NCBI GenBank assembly: GCA_965247455.1
Contig: CBDFHE010000013.1
Span: 62,001 to 126,000 of the forward strand
DNA from: JACZYA01 sp965247455
Lineage (GTDB): Bacteria; Acidobacteriota; Terriglobia; Acidiferrales; 2-02-FULL-67-57
Direction of reading: 5' to 3'
DNA: 64,000 bases
Both the position numbers and the translations under genes were made by a program. Positions 1 through 9,503 of the stretch are shown here, one piece after another. Below the pieces are notes generated by a model. It saw only the letters and a list, made by a program, of their open reading frames with translations. It made no database searches and was not told where the DNA came from. Positions within the stretch are counted from its first letter, which is position 1. Each line of letters opens with the position of its first letter.

Positions 1-475
1 TGAACCTGGGTCTTCTCATCGACCGAGAGCACCGCGGCGTGGTCCGGGGGATTGAGGTAGAGACCGACGATGTCGCGGACTTTCTCGACGAAGAACGGGT
101 CGTTGGAAATCTTGAAATGCCGCTGGCGATGCGGCTGGACGCCGAACAGATCGAACCACCGCTGGACCGTGCTCTTTGAGACTCCCGTGTGTTCCGCCAT
201 GGAACGCACGCTCCAGAAGATCGGGAGGTTCGGTTTGCAGGTTGATGCTTCCGCAACACGTTCAATGCGTGCGGGGGCGTCCGGGACGCAGTTCATCTCC
301 GGGGATTTGTTATAGCGCTTTCGCCACTTGCCCACGGTCGTATTGGTCAGCCGGGAACGCTTCGGCGCAGGCCAGAATCTGGGCCCTCAGACCAGACGCG
401 GCAAGTTCAGAGGCTCCCCAGTTCCGATTCCTCGAGAGTGAGGGGAGTAACGGGGCGACCGCGTGGCATGGGCAT
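1..475 (-). pseudogene. IS630-family transposase remnant, frameshifted and cut by the window edge
   Basis: On the minus strand, three reading frames in turn give pieces of an IS630-type (DDE, Tc1/mariner-like) transposase. It opens with MPRGRPVTPLTLEE at about 469, continues with AQILACAEAF in a second frame, and then with RSMAEHTGVSKSTVQRW and FFVEKVRDIVGLYLNPP, ending at the first DDE aspartate region LSVDEKTQV. The helix-turn-helix middle part is shortened, so at least two indels have broken the frame. The rest of the catalytic domain lies beyond base 1. The order of motifs matches IS630 transposases, so the family call is fairly secure; the copy is not functional as read. Confidence 0.75.
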
Positions 476-532
476 ACCTCCAGAGGCCAAAGGTTGCCCA
501 TTAATATATCGCTTATTTCCGGGACAGTACAC
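1..532 (-). mobile_element. IS630-type insertion sequence, partial (right-hand end in window)
   Basis: The transposase remnant is followed outward by an AT-rich stretch at about 501-532 that stands out from the GC-rich surroundings and includes TTATTTCCGGGACAGTACAC, which resembles an IS terminal sequence. A TA dinucleotide, the usual IS630 target, follows at 533-534. The other end is outside the window, so neither the terminal inverted repeats nor the target duplication can be checked; the boundary is an estimate. Confidence 0.45.
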
Positions 533-542
533 TAGAGTGAGG

Positions 543-1034
543 TCAGCGGAAGCGGCGCACGGTAAGAACGAGGAGCACGAGTGTCAGAAGCATGTTCGCC
601 GACATCAGCAGAGAAGAGACGCCGTGGTAGCGGCCGAAGGCGGCGCGCAGCGCGTGGTCGCGGGGCGTTTGGTCAATGCTGCCGAAGGTGGCGGTCATCT
701 CCGCACGCAAGGCCGCCATGCGCTCCCCGAGGAAGTACTGGTTGTAGAAGATCAGCAGCAGCATCGCTGCCAGCAGACCGATGGGCAGCGCCACGGCCCG
801 CAGAGAAGCGCCACTCAGGCGCTGCTCGACCACCAGACCGAGGAGAAACAACCCGCCACAAATGTAGCCCAACAGATAGAGCCGCGCGAGCGTGTGACCG
901 ACCAATTGGCCGGCCAACTCCCGGCTGGGCAGCACCGCGAAGGCAGCCGGCGCGACCACGAAGCTCAGGAAAACCATGCTCCCCAGCCAGAGGCCGAGAG
1001 CGAGCGTTTCTACCATGCGAGCGGCAGTCAGCAT
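543..1034 (-). CDS. DUF4149-type integral membrane protein
   Basis: This 163-residue protein has four hydrophobic segments (roughly residues 8-32, 48-68, 78-97 and 140-158). The N-terminal pattern ETLALGLWLGSMVFLSFVVAPAAF is typical of the DUF4149/TMEM205-like family, whose role is unknown. The start ATG at 1034 directly precedes the first membrane segment. It stands alone between the IS630 remnant and a palindromic repeat and is transcribed away from the tRNA. Nothing in the sequence allows a functional statement beyond membrane location. Confidence 0.75.
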   Translation of the reverse strand: MLTAARMVETLALGLWLGSMVFLSFVVAPAAFAVLPSRELAGQLVGHTLARLYLLGYICGGLFLLGLVVEQRLSGASLRAVALPIGLLAAMLLLIFYNQYFLGERMAALRAEMTATFGSIDQTPRDHALRAAFGRYHGVSSLLMSANMLLTLVLLVLTVRRFR

Positions 1035-1072
1035 TTCTACATCTAACAGGGTACTGAAAAACTATTGCTTGG

Positions 1073-1128
1073 TGTCATTCCGAGCTTGCCTGCCGAAGGC
1101 AGGCCGAGGCGGGTTCCTCGGAATAACA
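1073..1128. repeat. Palindromic intergenic repeat, TGTCATTCCGAG type
   Basis: The arms TGTCATTCCGAG (1073-1084) and CTCGGAATAACA (1117-1128) enclose a nested hairpin GCCTGCC-GAA-GGCAGGC (1088-1104). The same outer arms occur at 21213-21333 and, with one change, at 22227-22347, so this is a dispersed REP-like family. It sits in the 218-bp gap between the DUF4149 gene and the tRNA. Confidence 0.7.
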
Positions 1129-1252
1129 AGCTCGGCGAGTTTCCCTCACCGTGTCATAGATTAGCGAAATTTTATGTTGTATGCGAGCGGGTTTGTTAGA
1201 ATCGCTTGGGCGTGGCCGGAACGCAACCCACAAGGGCTGCATCAAAGGTGAA

Positions 1253-1328
1253 TGGTGGGCGCTGTAGGATTCGAACCTACGACCTCTCCCGTGTGAGGGG
1301 AGCGCTCTAGCCGCTGAGCTAAGCGCCC
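1253..1328 (-). tRNA. tRNA-Val (anticodon CAC)
   Basis: Read on the minus strand, a 7-bp acceptor stem GGGCGCT/AGCGCCC, a D arm with AGCTCAGC, an anticodon stem CTCCC/GGGAG with loop CTCACAC, and a T arm GTAGG-TTCGAAT-CCTAC form a full cloverleaf. The anticodon is CAC, decoding GUG valine. The discriminator A is followed by an encoded CCA (1253-1255). Length is 76 nt including CCA. No other tRNA was noticed in the window. Confidence 0.95.
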
Positions 1329-1385
1329 ATAAAGGGACGGAGCACCCCACGATTGTACGGGGCTTCGGAAAAGGGCACAAGAGGG

Positions 1386-2339
1386 ATGGCGCCAACGCAT
1401 ACCACCGAGCAACTGGCCGAGTTGCAGCGCGCCCTCGGCAGCGTCATCCGGGGAAAGGATGACGTCATCCGGCTGGCGCTGGTGGGGCTGCTGGCGCGGG
1501 GGCATCTGCTGATCGAAGACGTGCCCGGCGTGGGCAAGACCCTGCTGGCGCGCACACTGGCGCGCTGCTTCAACTGCACTTTCCATCGCATCCAGTTCAC
1601 CTCCGACCTGCTGCCCAGCGACGTGATCGGCGTCTCCGTCTTCAACCAGCACCAGCAAAGCTTTGAGTTCAAGCCGGGGCCGGTGTTCGCCAACGTGGTG
1701 CTGGCGGACGAAATCAACCGCACCACCCCCAAGACCCAATCGGCGCTGCTGGAGGCGATGAACGAGCAGCAAGTGACGGTGGACAACCATACCCATCCGC
1801 TGCCCCAGCCCTTCCTGGTGCTGGCCACCCAAAACCCCATCGAGCACCACGGTACCTACCCGTTGCCCGAGTCGCAGCTCGACCGCTTTCTGCTGCGCCT
1901 GCGCATGGGCTATCCCAGCGCAGAAAGCGAGAAAGAAATTCTGCGCGCGCACGGCGACTCCCGCGAGCCGTTGGAGAAGCTGCAACCGGTGATGACGGCG
2001 GAAGAAGTCCTGCGCATGCAGGAGGAGGTGCGGCGGGTGCGGGTGGACGACGCGCTGATGGATTACGCGCTGGCGATTGCGCAGCGCACGCGCGCCAACG
2101 AACACCTCAGCCTGGGGGTAAGCCCACGCGGGACACTCATGCTCTACCGGGCCGCGCAGGCGCGCGCCTTCCTGGAGGGGCGCGACTTCTGCGTGCCGGA
2201 CGACATCAAGCAACTGGTGATTCCGGTGTTTGCCCACCGGGTGGTGGTCAGCACCCGCTACACCTCCACGCTTCGCAAGGCCGACCAAGCCGAAGCCATC
2301 CTGCAGGAAATCCTCGACTCGGTTGAAGTTCCGTTGTGA
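1386..2339 (+). CDS. MoxR-family AAA+ ATPase
   Basis: A 317-residue AAA+ ATPase of the MoxR class, thought to act as a chaperone maturing other proteins, often with DUF58 and von Willebrand-type partners. The Walker A motif DVPGVGKTLLA is near residue 50, Walker B VLADEINRTTPKTQSAL near 110, and the MoxR signature ATQNPIEHHGTYPLPESQLDRF near 150. ATG 1386 was preferred over an in-frame TTG at 1353 because AGAGG lies just upstream of it. The next gene, a DUF58 protein, starts 45 bp downstream, and a TgpA-like transglutaminase follows mutY, the standard MoxR-DUF58-transglutaminase grouping. Confidence 0.92.
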   Translation: MAPTHTTEQLAELQRALGSVIRGKDDVIRLALVGLLARGHLLIEDVPGVGKTLLARTLARCFNCTFHRIQFTSDLLPSDVIGVSVFNQHQQSFEFKPGPVFANVVLADEINRTTPKTQSALLEAMNEQQVTVDNHTHPLPQPFLVLATQNPIEHHGTYPLPESQLDRFLLRLRMGYPSAESEKEILRAHGDSREPLEKLQPVMTAEEVLRMQEEVRRVRVDDALMDYALAIAQRTRANEHLSLGVSPRGTLMLYRAAQARAFLEGRDFCVPDDIKQLVIPVFAHRVVVSTRYTSTLRKADQAEAILQEILDSVEVPL

Positions 2340-2384
2340 GATGGTCCTGAAATACGCCCTCGCAAACGGAAACGGCGCCAAGTT

Positions 2385-3800
2385 ATGAAATCAGAGCCCC
2401 GCTTGCTGGCACTGGCTGCGCGCTTTCCGGTGGTGGAGCGCTGGTATCGTTCCGTCGGCATCGACCCTAGGACGCACGACTTCAGCGGCGCCAAGAGTTT
2501 CTTGCTGTCGCTGCTGCTGCTGGGCGTGTCGCTGGTGCTGGCCCTGAATGGGGCCGCCGCCTTCGAGCGCGGGCACAAGCAGTTGATGGTGGTCTATCAC
2601 GCGCTGGCGCTCGCCCTCGCTTTGTTTGTGGCCGTCCGGCTGGTGCCGCGGCTGGCGGAGGGCACCCCGCTCCGGTGGCTTTTCTATCAAGTGGACTACA
2701 AACTGACCCGAGAGGGCCTGGTCTATCTGGCGGCCACGCTGGTGCTGGTGGTGGCGGCGCTCAACACCGGGAACAACCTGCTGTTCATCGTGCTGGCCAG
2801 CCTGCTGGCGGGGATTCTGGTGAGCGGGCTGGTGTCGCGCATCGTGCTGACCGGGATTGACCTGAGCTTGGAACTGCCCGAGCACATTTTTGCCCGGCAG
2901 CCGGTGCGGGCCTCGCTCGCGCTGCGGAACCACAAGCGCACTTTGCCGTCGTTCTCCTTGACCGTCAGCGGCGACACCGGCGGCTTCCGCAAGCGCAGGA
3001 AGAAAGCTGCGGCAACCGGCGAAGCGCGGAGGGTTTTGCGCCAGCCGGTTTACTTTCCCTACATCCCGCGTCATCGCAGCTCCACGCAAGCGGTGGAGCT
3101 GACCTTCCCGCGCCGGGGCCGCTACGCGCAGGACGCCTTCCAAGTGAGCAGCAAGTTTCCTTTCGGGTTCCTGCTGAAGACCCGGCAGGTGAAGGCAGCG
3201 AATGAGCTCGTGGTGTACCCGCCGGTGGTGCCGACCGAGGAGTTTTATGAAATTCTGCCGCTGCTGAGCGGCGAGCTGGAAAGTTACTACCGGGGGCGAG
3301 GCCACGACCTCTACTCCATCCGCGACTACCAGCCCACCGACAGCGCCCGGCACGTGGACTGGAAGGCAACGGCGAGAGCGCAGAACGTGAAGGTGCGGGA
3401 GTTCACCCGCGAAGATGAGCGCCGGGTGGAGTTGGTTTTCGATCCTTACCTGCCCCCGGAAGCTCGCCCCGCCGGCGATGGCACGGAGTGGAACGAGAGG
3501 TTCGAGCGGGCGGTCAGCTTCTGCGCCTGCCTGGCGTGGCACTTCTACGAAATTAACGCGCAGTTGAAGTTCAGCAGCCCGAAGTTCACCACGCCGGTTG
3601 CGTCCGCCGCCGACAACATCTACCACGTGCTGCGGGAGCTGGCGTTCGTGGAACCCAAATGGGGAGGCGACGACGAGTTTCTGGCTCCGCTGGGCCGGGA
3701 CACCAACACCTTCAAGGTTCTGCTAACGGCGCGGGGGCGGGGCTCCATCCCCACTACCCTGTGGGCCAACTCCTACGTGGTATTTTTCCAGTCGCTATGA
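2385..3800 (+). CDS. DUF58 domain-containing membrane protein
   Basis: A 471-residue protein with an N-terminal hydrophobic part (segments near residues 40-60, 68-88 and 110-155) and a C-terminal DUF58 domain. The conserved core YYRGRGHDLYSIRDYQPTDS followed by ARHVDWKATAR is near residues 305-335. DUF58 proteins are usual partners of MoxR ATPases; their biochemical role is not firmly established, though links to cell-envelope processes and polysaccharide secretion have been proposed. The stop overlaps the mutY start (ATGA at 3797-3800), so translational coupling with mutY is likely. Confidence 0.9.
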   Translation: MKSEPRLLALAARFPVVERWYRSVGIDPRTHDFSGAKSFLLSLLLLGVSLVLALNGAAAFERGHKQLMVVYHALALALALFVAVRLVPRLAEGTPLRWLFYQVDYKLTREGLVYLAATLVLVVAALNTGNNLLFIVLASLLAGILVSGLVSRIVLTGIDLSLELPEHIFARQPVRASLALRNHKRTLPSFSLTVSGDTGGFRKRRKKAAATGEARRVLRQPVYFPYIPRHRSSTQAVELTFPRRGRYAQDAFQVSSKFPFGFLLKTRQVKAANELVVYPPVVPTEEFYEILPLLSGELESYYRGRGHDLYSIRDYQPTDSARHVDWKATARAQNVKVREFTREDERRVELVFDPYLPPEARPAGDGTEWNERFERAVSFCACLAWHFYEINAQLKFSSPKFTTPVASAADNIYHVLRELAFVEPKWGGDDEFLAPLGRDTNTFKVLLTARGRGSIPTTLWANSYVVFFQSL

Positions 3801-4903
3801 TGAGGAAGAAAAGCGGCCCAGCCCCTCGCGCCCTGCGGCAGCGCCTGCTGCGCTGGTTCGACCGCTCCCAGCGCAGTCTGCCCTGGCGGGGGACGAAGGA
3901 CGCCTATCGGGTGTGGCTGTCGGAAATCATGTTGCAGCAGACGCGGGTGCCGGTGGTGGTTCCCTACTACCAGCGCTTTCTCCAAGCCTACCCCACGGTG
4001 AAGAAGCTGGCGCGCGCCAAGAGCGTTCTGCGTTTGTGGGCGGGACTGGGCTACTACCAGCGCGCGCGCAACCTGCATCGCGCGGCGAAGGAAATTGTGC
4101 GCAAGCATGGGGGGCGGTTTCCCCGCCTGCTGGAAGATGCGCTGGCCCTGCCCGGCATCGGGCCTTACACCGCGCGGGCCATCCTGTCGATTGCTTACGG
4201 CCAGCCGGTGGCGGTGGTGGACGGCAACGTGGCGCGCGTGCTGGTGCGGCTGTTTTGTTTGACCGACGCCGATGCGGACAACCGCCCGGCCTTGCAACCG
4301 CTGGCGGACCGGTTGGTTTCGCGCCGGCGGCCCGGCGACTTCAACCAAGCGCTGATGGAGTTGGGCTCTACGATTTGCCTGCCCAAGCTGCCCCGCTGCA
4401 CGTTGTGTCCGCTGGAAGGGTTGTGCGCGGCGCGGCAGGCCGGCATGGCGAAAAAGTTTCCCCGCCGGCCAAAGAAGCGGCCGCGGCCACGATTGGCACT
4501 CAAAGTTTTTGTGATCGAGCAAAAAGGAAAAGTGCTGCTGGTGCGGGAAGCTAGCGGCTACTTTTCCGGCCTGTGGCACTTCCCGTACACAACTGGAAAA
4601 AACAAAAAGGACATTCGCGCCAATGGCAATGAAATTGAAACAGGCGCGGGGCGGCGGGTGGCGACGGTGGAACACACCACTACCATGCGCGACCTGGTGC
4701 TGCGGGTGTATCAGTCGCCCGTGCGCGCTCGGGACCGCCGCGCGGTGTCAGAGAGCAACTACCCTACCCGCTGGGTGCGGCTGAGCCAGGTCCAGCGGCT
4801 GGGCGTGGGAGCGGCAACCCGAAAAGTCGCCGCCCTGCTGCAAGAGAGAGGACGAAAGCAGCACCGCGAGGGTGCGACGGGCCGGGAGCGGCCTGCTTCC
4901 TGA
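3797..4903 (+). CDS. mutY: A/G-specific adenine DNA glycosylase MutY
   Basis: MutY removes adenine mispaired with 8-oxoguanine during base-excision repair. The 368-residue protein has the catalytic-glutamate region LSEIMLQQTRV (near residue 42), helix-hairpin-helix LPGIGPYTARAI (near 122), catalytic aspartate in VVDGNVARVL, and a four-cysteine iron-sulphur motif C-X6-C-X2-C-X5-C (CLPKLPRCTLCPLEGLC). A C-terminal NUDIX-like domain begins near residue 235. The start was chosen because ATG 3797 overlaps the preceding DUF58 stop. Its position inside a MoxR-DUF58-transglutaminase cluster is probably a conserved gene-order accident rather than a functional tie. Confidence 0.95.
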   Translation: MMRKKSGPAPRALRQRLLRWFDRSQRSLPWRGTKDAYRVWLSEIMLQQTRVPVVVPYYQRFLQAYPTVKKLARAKSVLRLWAGLGYYQRARNLHRAAKEIVRKHGGRFPRLLEDALALPGIGPYTARAILSIAYGQPVAVVDGNVARVLVRLFCLTDADADNRPALQPLADRLVSRRRPGDFNQALMELGSTICLPKLPRCTLCPLEGLCAARQAGMAKKFPRRPKKRPRPRLALKVFVIEQKGKVLLVREASGYFSGLWHFPYTTGKNKKDIRANGNEIETGAGRRVATVEHTTTMRDLVLRVYQSPVRARDRRAVSESNYPTRWVRLSQVQRLGVGAATRKVAALLQERGRKQHREGATGRERPAS

Positions 4904-6074
4904 GAGGTACAACTGCTGCGATGGCTGCCACGACGCCTGCCACAACGGCGAAAGTTGTCCACCGCTATTTCGAAGTGTCGCTTTTCCTGCTGGTGACGGT
5001 GGGCTTCCTGGCCCTGGCCAGCACGGGCCAACTGGACGTCCCGACGGTGCTGCTGGTGGGCGGAGCGCTGGTGGTGAAAGCGCTGCGGTACCGGCGGCAG
5101 TCGGAGCCGGAGCTCAACCCCAAGTCGGTGACGCGGCTGGCGTGGTTTTACTTTGCCTTCTATTTCATCGACCTCTACCTGCTTTCGCAGAACTTCCTGC
5201 TGGCCACCTCGCACCTGGTGCTGTTCATCGCGGTGGTGAAGATCTATTCTGCGCGCAGCAACCGCGACTACCTGTGGCTGGCGCTGGTGGCGTTCATGGA
5301 AATCCTAGCCGCTGCCACCCTGACGGTGGACACCACTTTTTTGGTGTTTTTCTTCCTCTTTCTGCTGCTGGGGATTTCCACCTTTGTCAGCTTCGAGATC
5401 AAGCGGAGCAGCGAGACCTGCGCCGCCACCGCGCCGCGCGCCAGCGACGCCGCCCTGGCTCAACGGCTGCCGCAGTCTTTGCTGCTGACTTCGTGGGGTG
5501 TGGCGGTAGCGGTGCTGGCGCTGGGAACGGTGATTTTCTTTCTGCTGCCGCGCTTGAGCGCGGGCTACTTCAGCGCCTATGGGGTCCAGCCCGAGCTCAT
5601 CAGCGGCTTCGCCGATCAGGTGTCGCTGGGCGACATCGGCAGGATCAAACGCAACCGAAGCGTGGTGATGCGGGTGAAGACCGAAGAGGGAGACCCGCGC
5701 ACGCTGGAAGGGTTGCGCTGGCGCGGCCTGGCACTGGCGCACTTCGATGGCCTGCGCTGGTACAGATTGCCGGAGCGCCCCCGCATCCTGCACGGCCGGG
5801 CCGACGGGAACTTCAACCTGCCCCTGCGCCCCCTGCCGAGCGCCTCCCGCCGGCAGCTTCACTACCGAGTATTGCTGGAGCCGATCACCACCGACGTTTT
5901 GTTCGCCGCTTCGGTGCCGGTGGCACTGCGCGGGCGCTTCCGCCTGCTGGGCATTGACAACACAGGCTCGCTGCGGCGGGTTCAGCGCGGGGCTGGTGGG
6001 CTACGATGTGGTCTCCGACGTAGGCCAACCCTTGCCCGATGAGTTGCGCGCCGCGGGGGCTGACTACTCCCAAT

Positions 6075-7669
6075 CCCGGACGATTTGGCTGTGGTACCGT
6101 ATCGCCAGGAAGTTTTGGGGCTCCGACGTAAGGAACCACACTACGGATGACACCCGGTGGGTGAATTACAACACGAGCCATTCCAGTTCGCGTTCAACGG
6201 CCTTGAAAGTTGCGAGGGATCGCGCGACCCGCGCATTCTGGTGCGCGAGTTGGATGAACGTCTGGGGCTGGAGACACTCATCGCCGAGCACCTGAGCGCG
6301 ACTGAACACCCAGTTCAGCGTGGTGGATCTCCTGCGGCAGTCGGTCTACAGTCGCCTCGCGGGCTACGAAGATCTCAACGACGCGGGGCGCGTGTCGGCA
6401 GACCCAACATTTCGTCTCATCGGGTCGCCAAAGCGCTGGGACCGGGGTGCGGCGCTGACATGCGCATTGGTTCGAGACAGAGCTTGACCCACGAGGAGAA
6501 TCTCGTCGGGTTGAGGGCCGAACCGGGAGGTGCTTGCACGCCGAGATGGCGACGCGCGCCGACCCTGCGACATGGACTCGAGCGAGAGCCCGCATGGGGC
6601 GCAGGAGGGAGCGCCTATAACGGGCACTTCGAGTCCGTCTGCTACCACCCGCTGTTTCTGTTCACCGAGCATGGGGACTGCCTCGCCGCCACGCTGCGGC
6701 CAGGCAACGTGCATAGCGCCGACGACTGGGACGACCTGCTCGTACCGGAGATTGACCGGCAGCAGGTGGAGGGCAAGCGCGTAGCGTTCCGCGCAGACGC
6801 CGCGTTCGCGAAGCCCGAGATCTACGACGCGCTCGAGCAGCGCGACGTGGACTATGCCATTCGCATGCCGGCGAACAAGAGCTTGGAGCTGGAAATCGAA
6901 GACATCCTCTTTCGTCCGCCGGGACGGCCGAGCTGCAAGCCCTTGGTGCGCTACCAGAGTTTCCGCTATCAGGCCAAGAGCTGGACCACGCCCAGACGGA
7001 TCGTCGCCAAGGTGGAGCACCACCAAGGTGAGCTGTTCCCTCGCGTCGGCTTCATCGTGACCAACATGGCCCTCCCGAGCCGCTCGGTCGTGCGGTTTTA
7101 CAACAAGCGCGGTACGGCGGAGCAATGGATCAAGGAAGGCAAGCAGGCCACCCACTGGACGCGGCTGTCGTGCCATCGTTTCCGGGCGAACGAGGTGCGC
7201 CTGCAACTGAGCGTCCTGGCCTACAATCTGGGCAACTTGTGGCGCAGACTGGTCCTTCCGCTGCGGGTCAAGCGCTGGTCGCTCACGAGTCTCCAGCAGC
7301 GACTGGTGAAAACTGGGGGCCGGCTGGTGAAGCATGCGCGGTACTACTGGCTTCTGCTGGCGGAAGGGCATCTCACGCGGCGGCTGTTCGGCGACATGCT
7401 GCGGAGGATCTGGGCGCTACCCGTGCCGGCAGGCTGACGCGCGGCCTGAAGTGCAACGAAGCCCGCCCGGCGATGACACGGGGCACACGTGTGGAGCGGT
7501 GTCTGAGAAATGCCCGAAAAGCAGGGGTTCCAGTCGGTCGCACGTCGGCGCGGGCTCAGATGAAGGCCTTTGAAGCTGAGCGATTGTGCGACGATCGAAG
7601 TTTTTGTGCGATCGGCGGCGATCGGGTGTATAAACGTGCCATCAGGGGCAGGCAAAACGGAAATCCCGG
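6075..7669 (+). mobile_element. IS1380-family insertion sequence, copy 1 (degenerate 5' part)
   Basis: A 1595-bp element bounded by CCCGGA...CGATTTGG on the left and GGAAATCCCGG on the right, flanked by CCAAT direct repeats (6070-6074, 7670-7674). It is the same element as 37273-38942 but 75 bp shorter. All length differences lie in its first ~535 bp, where about a dozen 1-17 bp deletions are spread; from about 6610 to the right end I see only a couple of base differences from copy 2. The left inverted repeat has lost TTTC. The copy is therefore probably non-autonomous but may still be recognised in trans at its right end. Confidence 0.92.
6157..7437 (+). pseudogene. IS1380-family transposase, degenerate copy
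   Basis: Compared with the intact 443-residue copy at 37379-38710, the first ~150 codons here are scrambled by small deletions that move the frame back and forth, so a 426-residue open frame survives but residues roughly 30-145 are mistranslated. The region LDMDSSESP holding the first catalytic aspartate is lost in the shifted segment. From GSAYNGHFESVCYHPL onward the protein is identical to copy 2, including FRADAAFA (second Asp) and YNKRGTAEQWIKEGK (Glu). Without the first aspartate the protein is not expected to be active. Confidence 0.88.
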
Positions 7670-8756
7670 CCAATACCTTCGGGAAAACTATTTCCAGTTG
7701 CCCGAGCTCGACCCGCGCATCGCCGAGCTGGCGGCGGAGTGGGCCTCCGAGTTCGACACCGCCTACGACAAGGCGGCGGAACTGGAGCGCCGCTTGCGCA
7801 CCGAGTTCGGTTACACGCTCGACCTGCCGCAAAAGCGCGAAGCCGACCCGGTGGCTTCTTTCCTGTTCGAGCGGCGCAAAGGCCACTGCGAATATTTCGC
7901 CGCTTCCATGACGGTACTGCTGCGCACCCTGGACGTGCCCGCGCGTTTGGTGAACGGGTTCCTGACCGGCGAGTACAACGAAGTGGGGGAAAACTACATT
8001 GTGCGCGCAGCCGACGCCCACACCTGGGTGGAAGTATTCTTCCCCGGCATCGGCTGGGTAGAGTTCGACCCCACGCCGCCCGACCCCAACGCCCGACAGC
8101 GAAGCTGGTGGACAACGGTGCAGCACTACTACGACGCCTTCGACCTGTGGTGGGACGAGTGGGTGATCAACTACGACTTCAGCCAGCAGATGCGGCTGGG
8201 CCGGCGCCTGAACCGCAGCGTCTCCCTCTGGTCGCGAAATGCACGGCGGTGGTTCCGGCGGCAGCGGCGGGCACTCACCGCCGAGATCAACCAAGTAGGG
8301 AAGAATCTGGTGGAAAGTCCCTACACCGCTCCGGCGGCGCTGGCCTTGGCGCTGGGGGTGGTGTTGCTCCTGCGCGGGCCACAACTGCGCGACCGGCTGC
8401 GCGAGCTGTGGCTGCTCCGGACCGGGGGGCGGCGCGCTCTCTCCGCCTCCGAAGCGACGATGACCTACCAGCACTTGCTGCGTGCGCTCAAGCGCAAAGG
8501 CTACCGCAGAAGCCCCGCGCAGACACCGCTGGAGTTCGCCGCCGCGCTTCCCCCGCCGGAACTCGCCCTCCAAGTCCGGGACTTCACGCGACTCTACAAC
8601 CACGCGCGCTTCGGGCAGGCTCCGGCTGAATCGGTGCAGTTGCTCGACCTGCTGCGCAGCATCCAAACCTGGAAACCCAACCGCAAGCAACCGCCACAAC
8701 ACTCTGCCTGAGAGCGTGAACACCACCGATTGAATGAGCCTGCACCGGCAGGAACT

Positions 8757-8880
8757 GGGTAGTGCCCCAATTTGGGCGATTCCGAACTCGGTCCCAATTC
8801 ATACCGAGCCCTGCGGCCCCCGCCGCAGGGATTTTCGCTTCCCCCAGGCAGGGGCCTGGGGACTCGGTGTGAAATTAGGA
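8757..8880. repeat. Nested palindromic intergenic element
   Basis: The 210-bp gap between the transglutaminase gene and the convergent thioredoxin-fold gene holds imperfect outer arms (CCCAATTCATACCGAG near 8792 and CTCGGTGTGAAATTAGG near 8864) enclosing hairpins CCCTGCGG...CCGCAGGG and CCCCAGGC...GCCTGGGG. It may act as a bidirectional terminator for the convergent genes or be a REP-like element; no U-tract supports a canonical terminator. Confidence 0.5.
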
Positions 8881-8921
8881 CACCACCAGGAACGGGCTTC
8901 GGGGGCGGAGAGTGACCGGAG

Positions 8922-9503
8922 CTAGCTGGTGAAATAGTCAGGCGCGTTGCCGGGTTTCCACTTGATGTTGCAGCCGAGGCTGGGCTTCTGCTGTTCCGGC
9001 ACGGGCTTGCCGGCCAGCACGGCGTCGAGGGCGGCGCGCAGGTCGGCGCCGGTGACGGGCTGATCGTTGCCCGGGCGGCTGTCGTCCATCTGGCCGCGAT
9101 AGGCCAGCTTCCGTTCCCGGTCGAAGACGTAGAAGTCGGGCGTGCAGGCGGCGCGGTAAGCTTTGGCGACCTCCTGGCTTTGGTCGTAGAGGTAGGGGAA
9201 GGTGTAGAGGAACTGCTTGGCCTGCTCGGCCATCTTCTCCGGGCTGTCGTCGGGATAGGCCTCGACGTCGTTGGAGTTGATGCCCACCACCGCCACACCC
9301 ACCTGCTGGTATTCCTCGCACAGCTCAGCCAGCTCCGCCCGCACGTGTTGGACGTAGGGGCAGTGGTTGCAGATGAACATCACCAGCAAGGCGGGGGCGT
9401 CCTGGAAGTCGCCGAGCGCCACCATCTTGCCCTGCGTGTCGGGTAGGCGAAAGTCCGGAGCCTGCATGCCGAGTGTGGGCATGGTCGAAGGCGTCATTAC
9501 CAT
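8922..9503 (-). CDS. Thioredoxin-fold (AhpC/TSA-like) redox protein
   Basis: A 193-residue cytoplasmic thioredoxin-fold protein. The start region APDFRLPDTQGKMVALGDF and the active-site stretch LLVMFICNHCPYVQHV (one Cys-X2-Cys pair, CNHC, near residue 43-46) place it with the thioredoxin-like/AhpC-TSA group commonly annotated as thioredoxin family protein. The later block GINSNDVEAYPDDSPEKM and the CTPDFYVFD segment are typical of this subgroup. It probably reduces disulfides or peroxides; the substrate cannot be told from sequence. Start ATG 9503 precedes MVMTPSTMPTLG. It is a single gene convergent with the transglutaminase. Confidence 0.85.
   Translation of the reverse strand: MVMTPSTMPTLGMQAPDFRLPDTQGKMVALGDFQDAPALLVMFICNHCPYVQHVRAELAELCEEYQQVGVAVVGINSNDVEAYPDDSPEKMAEQAKQFLYTFPYLYDQSQEVAKAYRAACTPDFYVFDRERKLAYRGQMDDSRPGNDQPVTGADLRAALDAVLAGKPVPEQQKPSLGCNIKWKPGNAPDYFTS

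Larger units (their letters stand above)
4921..8711 (+). pseudogene. TgpA-like DUF3488/transglutaminase membrane protein, split by IS1380 and frameshifted
   Basis: The gene encodes an N-terminal multi-span DUF3488 domain (4921 to about 5580), a periplasmic transglutaminase-like domain, a further membrane segment (LALALGVVLLL) and a C-terminal DUF4129-like tail. The transglutaminase triad is present after the insertion: Cys in RKGHCEYFAASM, His in DAHTWVEVF and Asp in WVEFDPTPP. Two lesions break it. An extra G in the GGG at 5978-5980 shifts the frame (removing one gives LRRFSAGLVGYDVVS). An IS1380 element then occupies 6075-7669 with a CCAAT duplication (6070-6074 and 7670-7674). Joining 6074 to 7675 restores CAA-TAC and a continuous frame, GADYSQYLRENYFQLPELD, so the insertion point is exact. 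It completes the MoxR-DUF58 grouping upstream. Confidence 0.9.
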
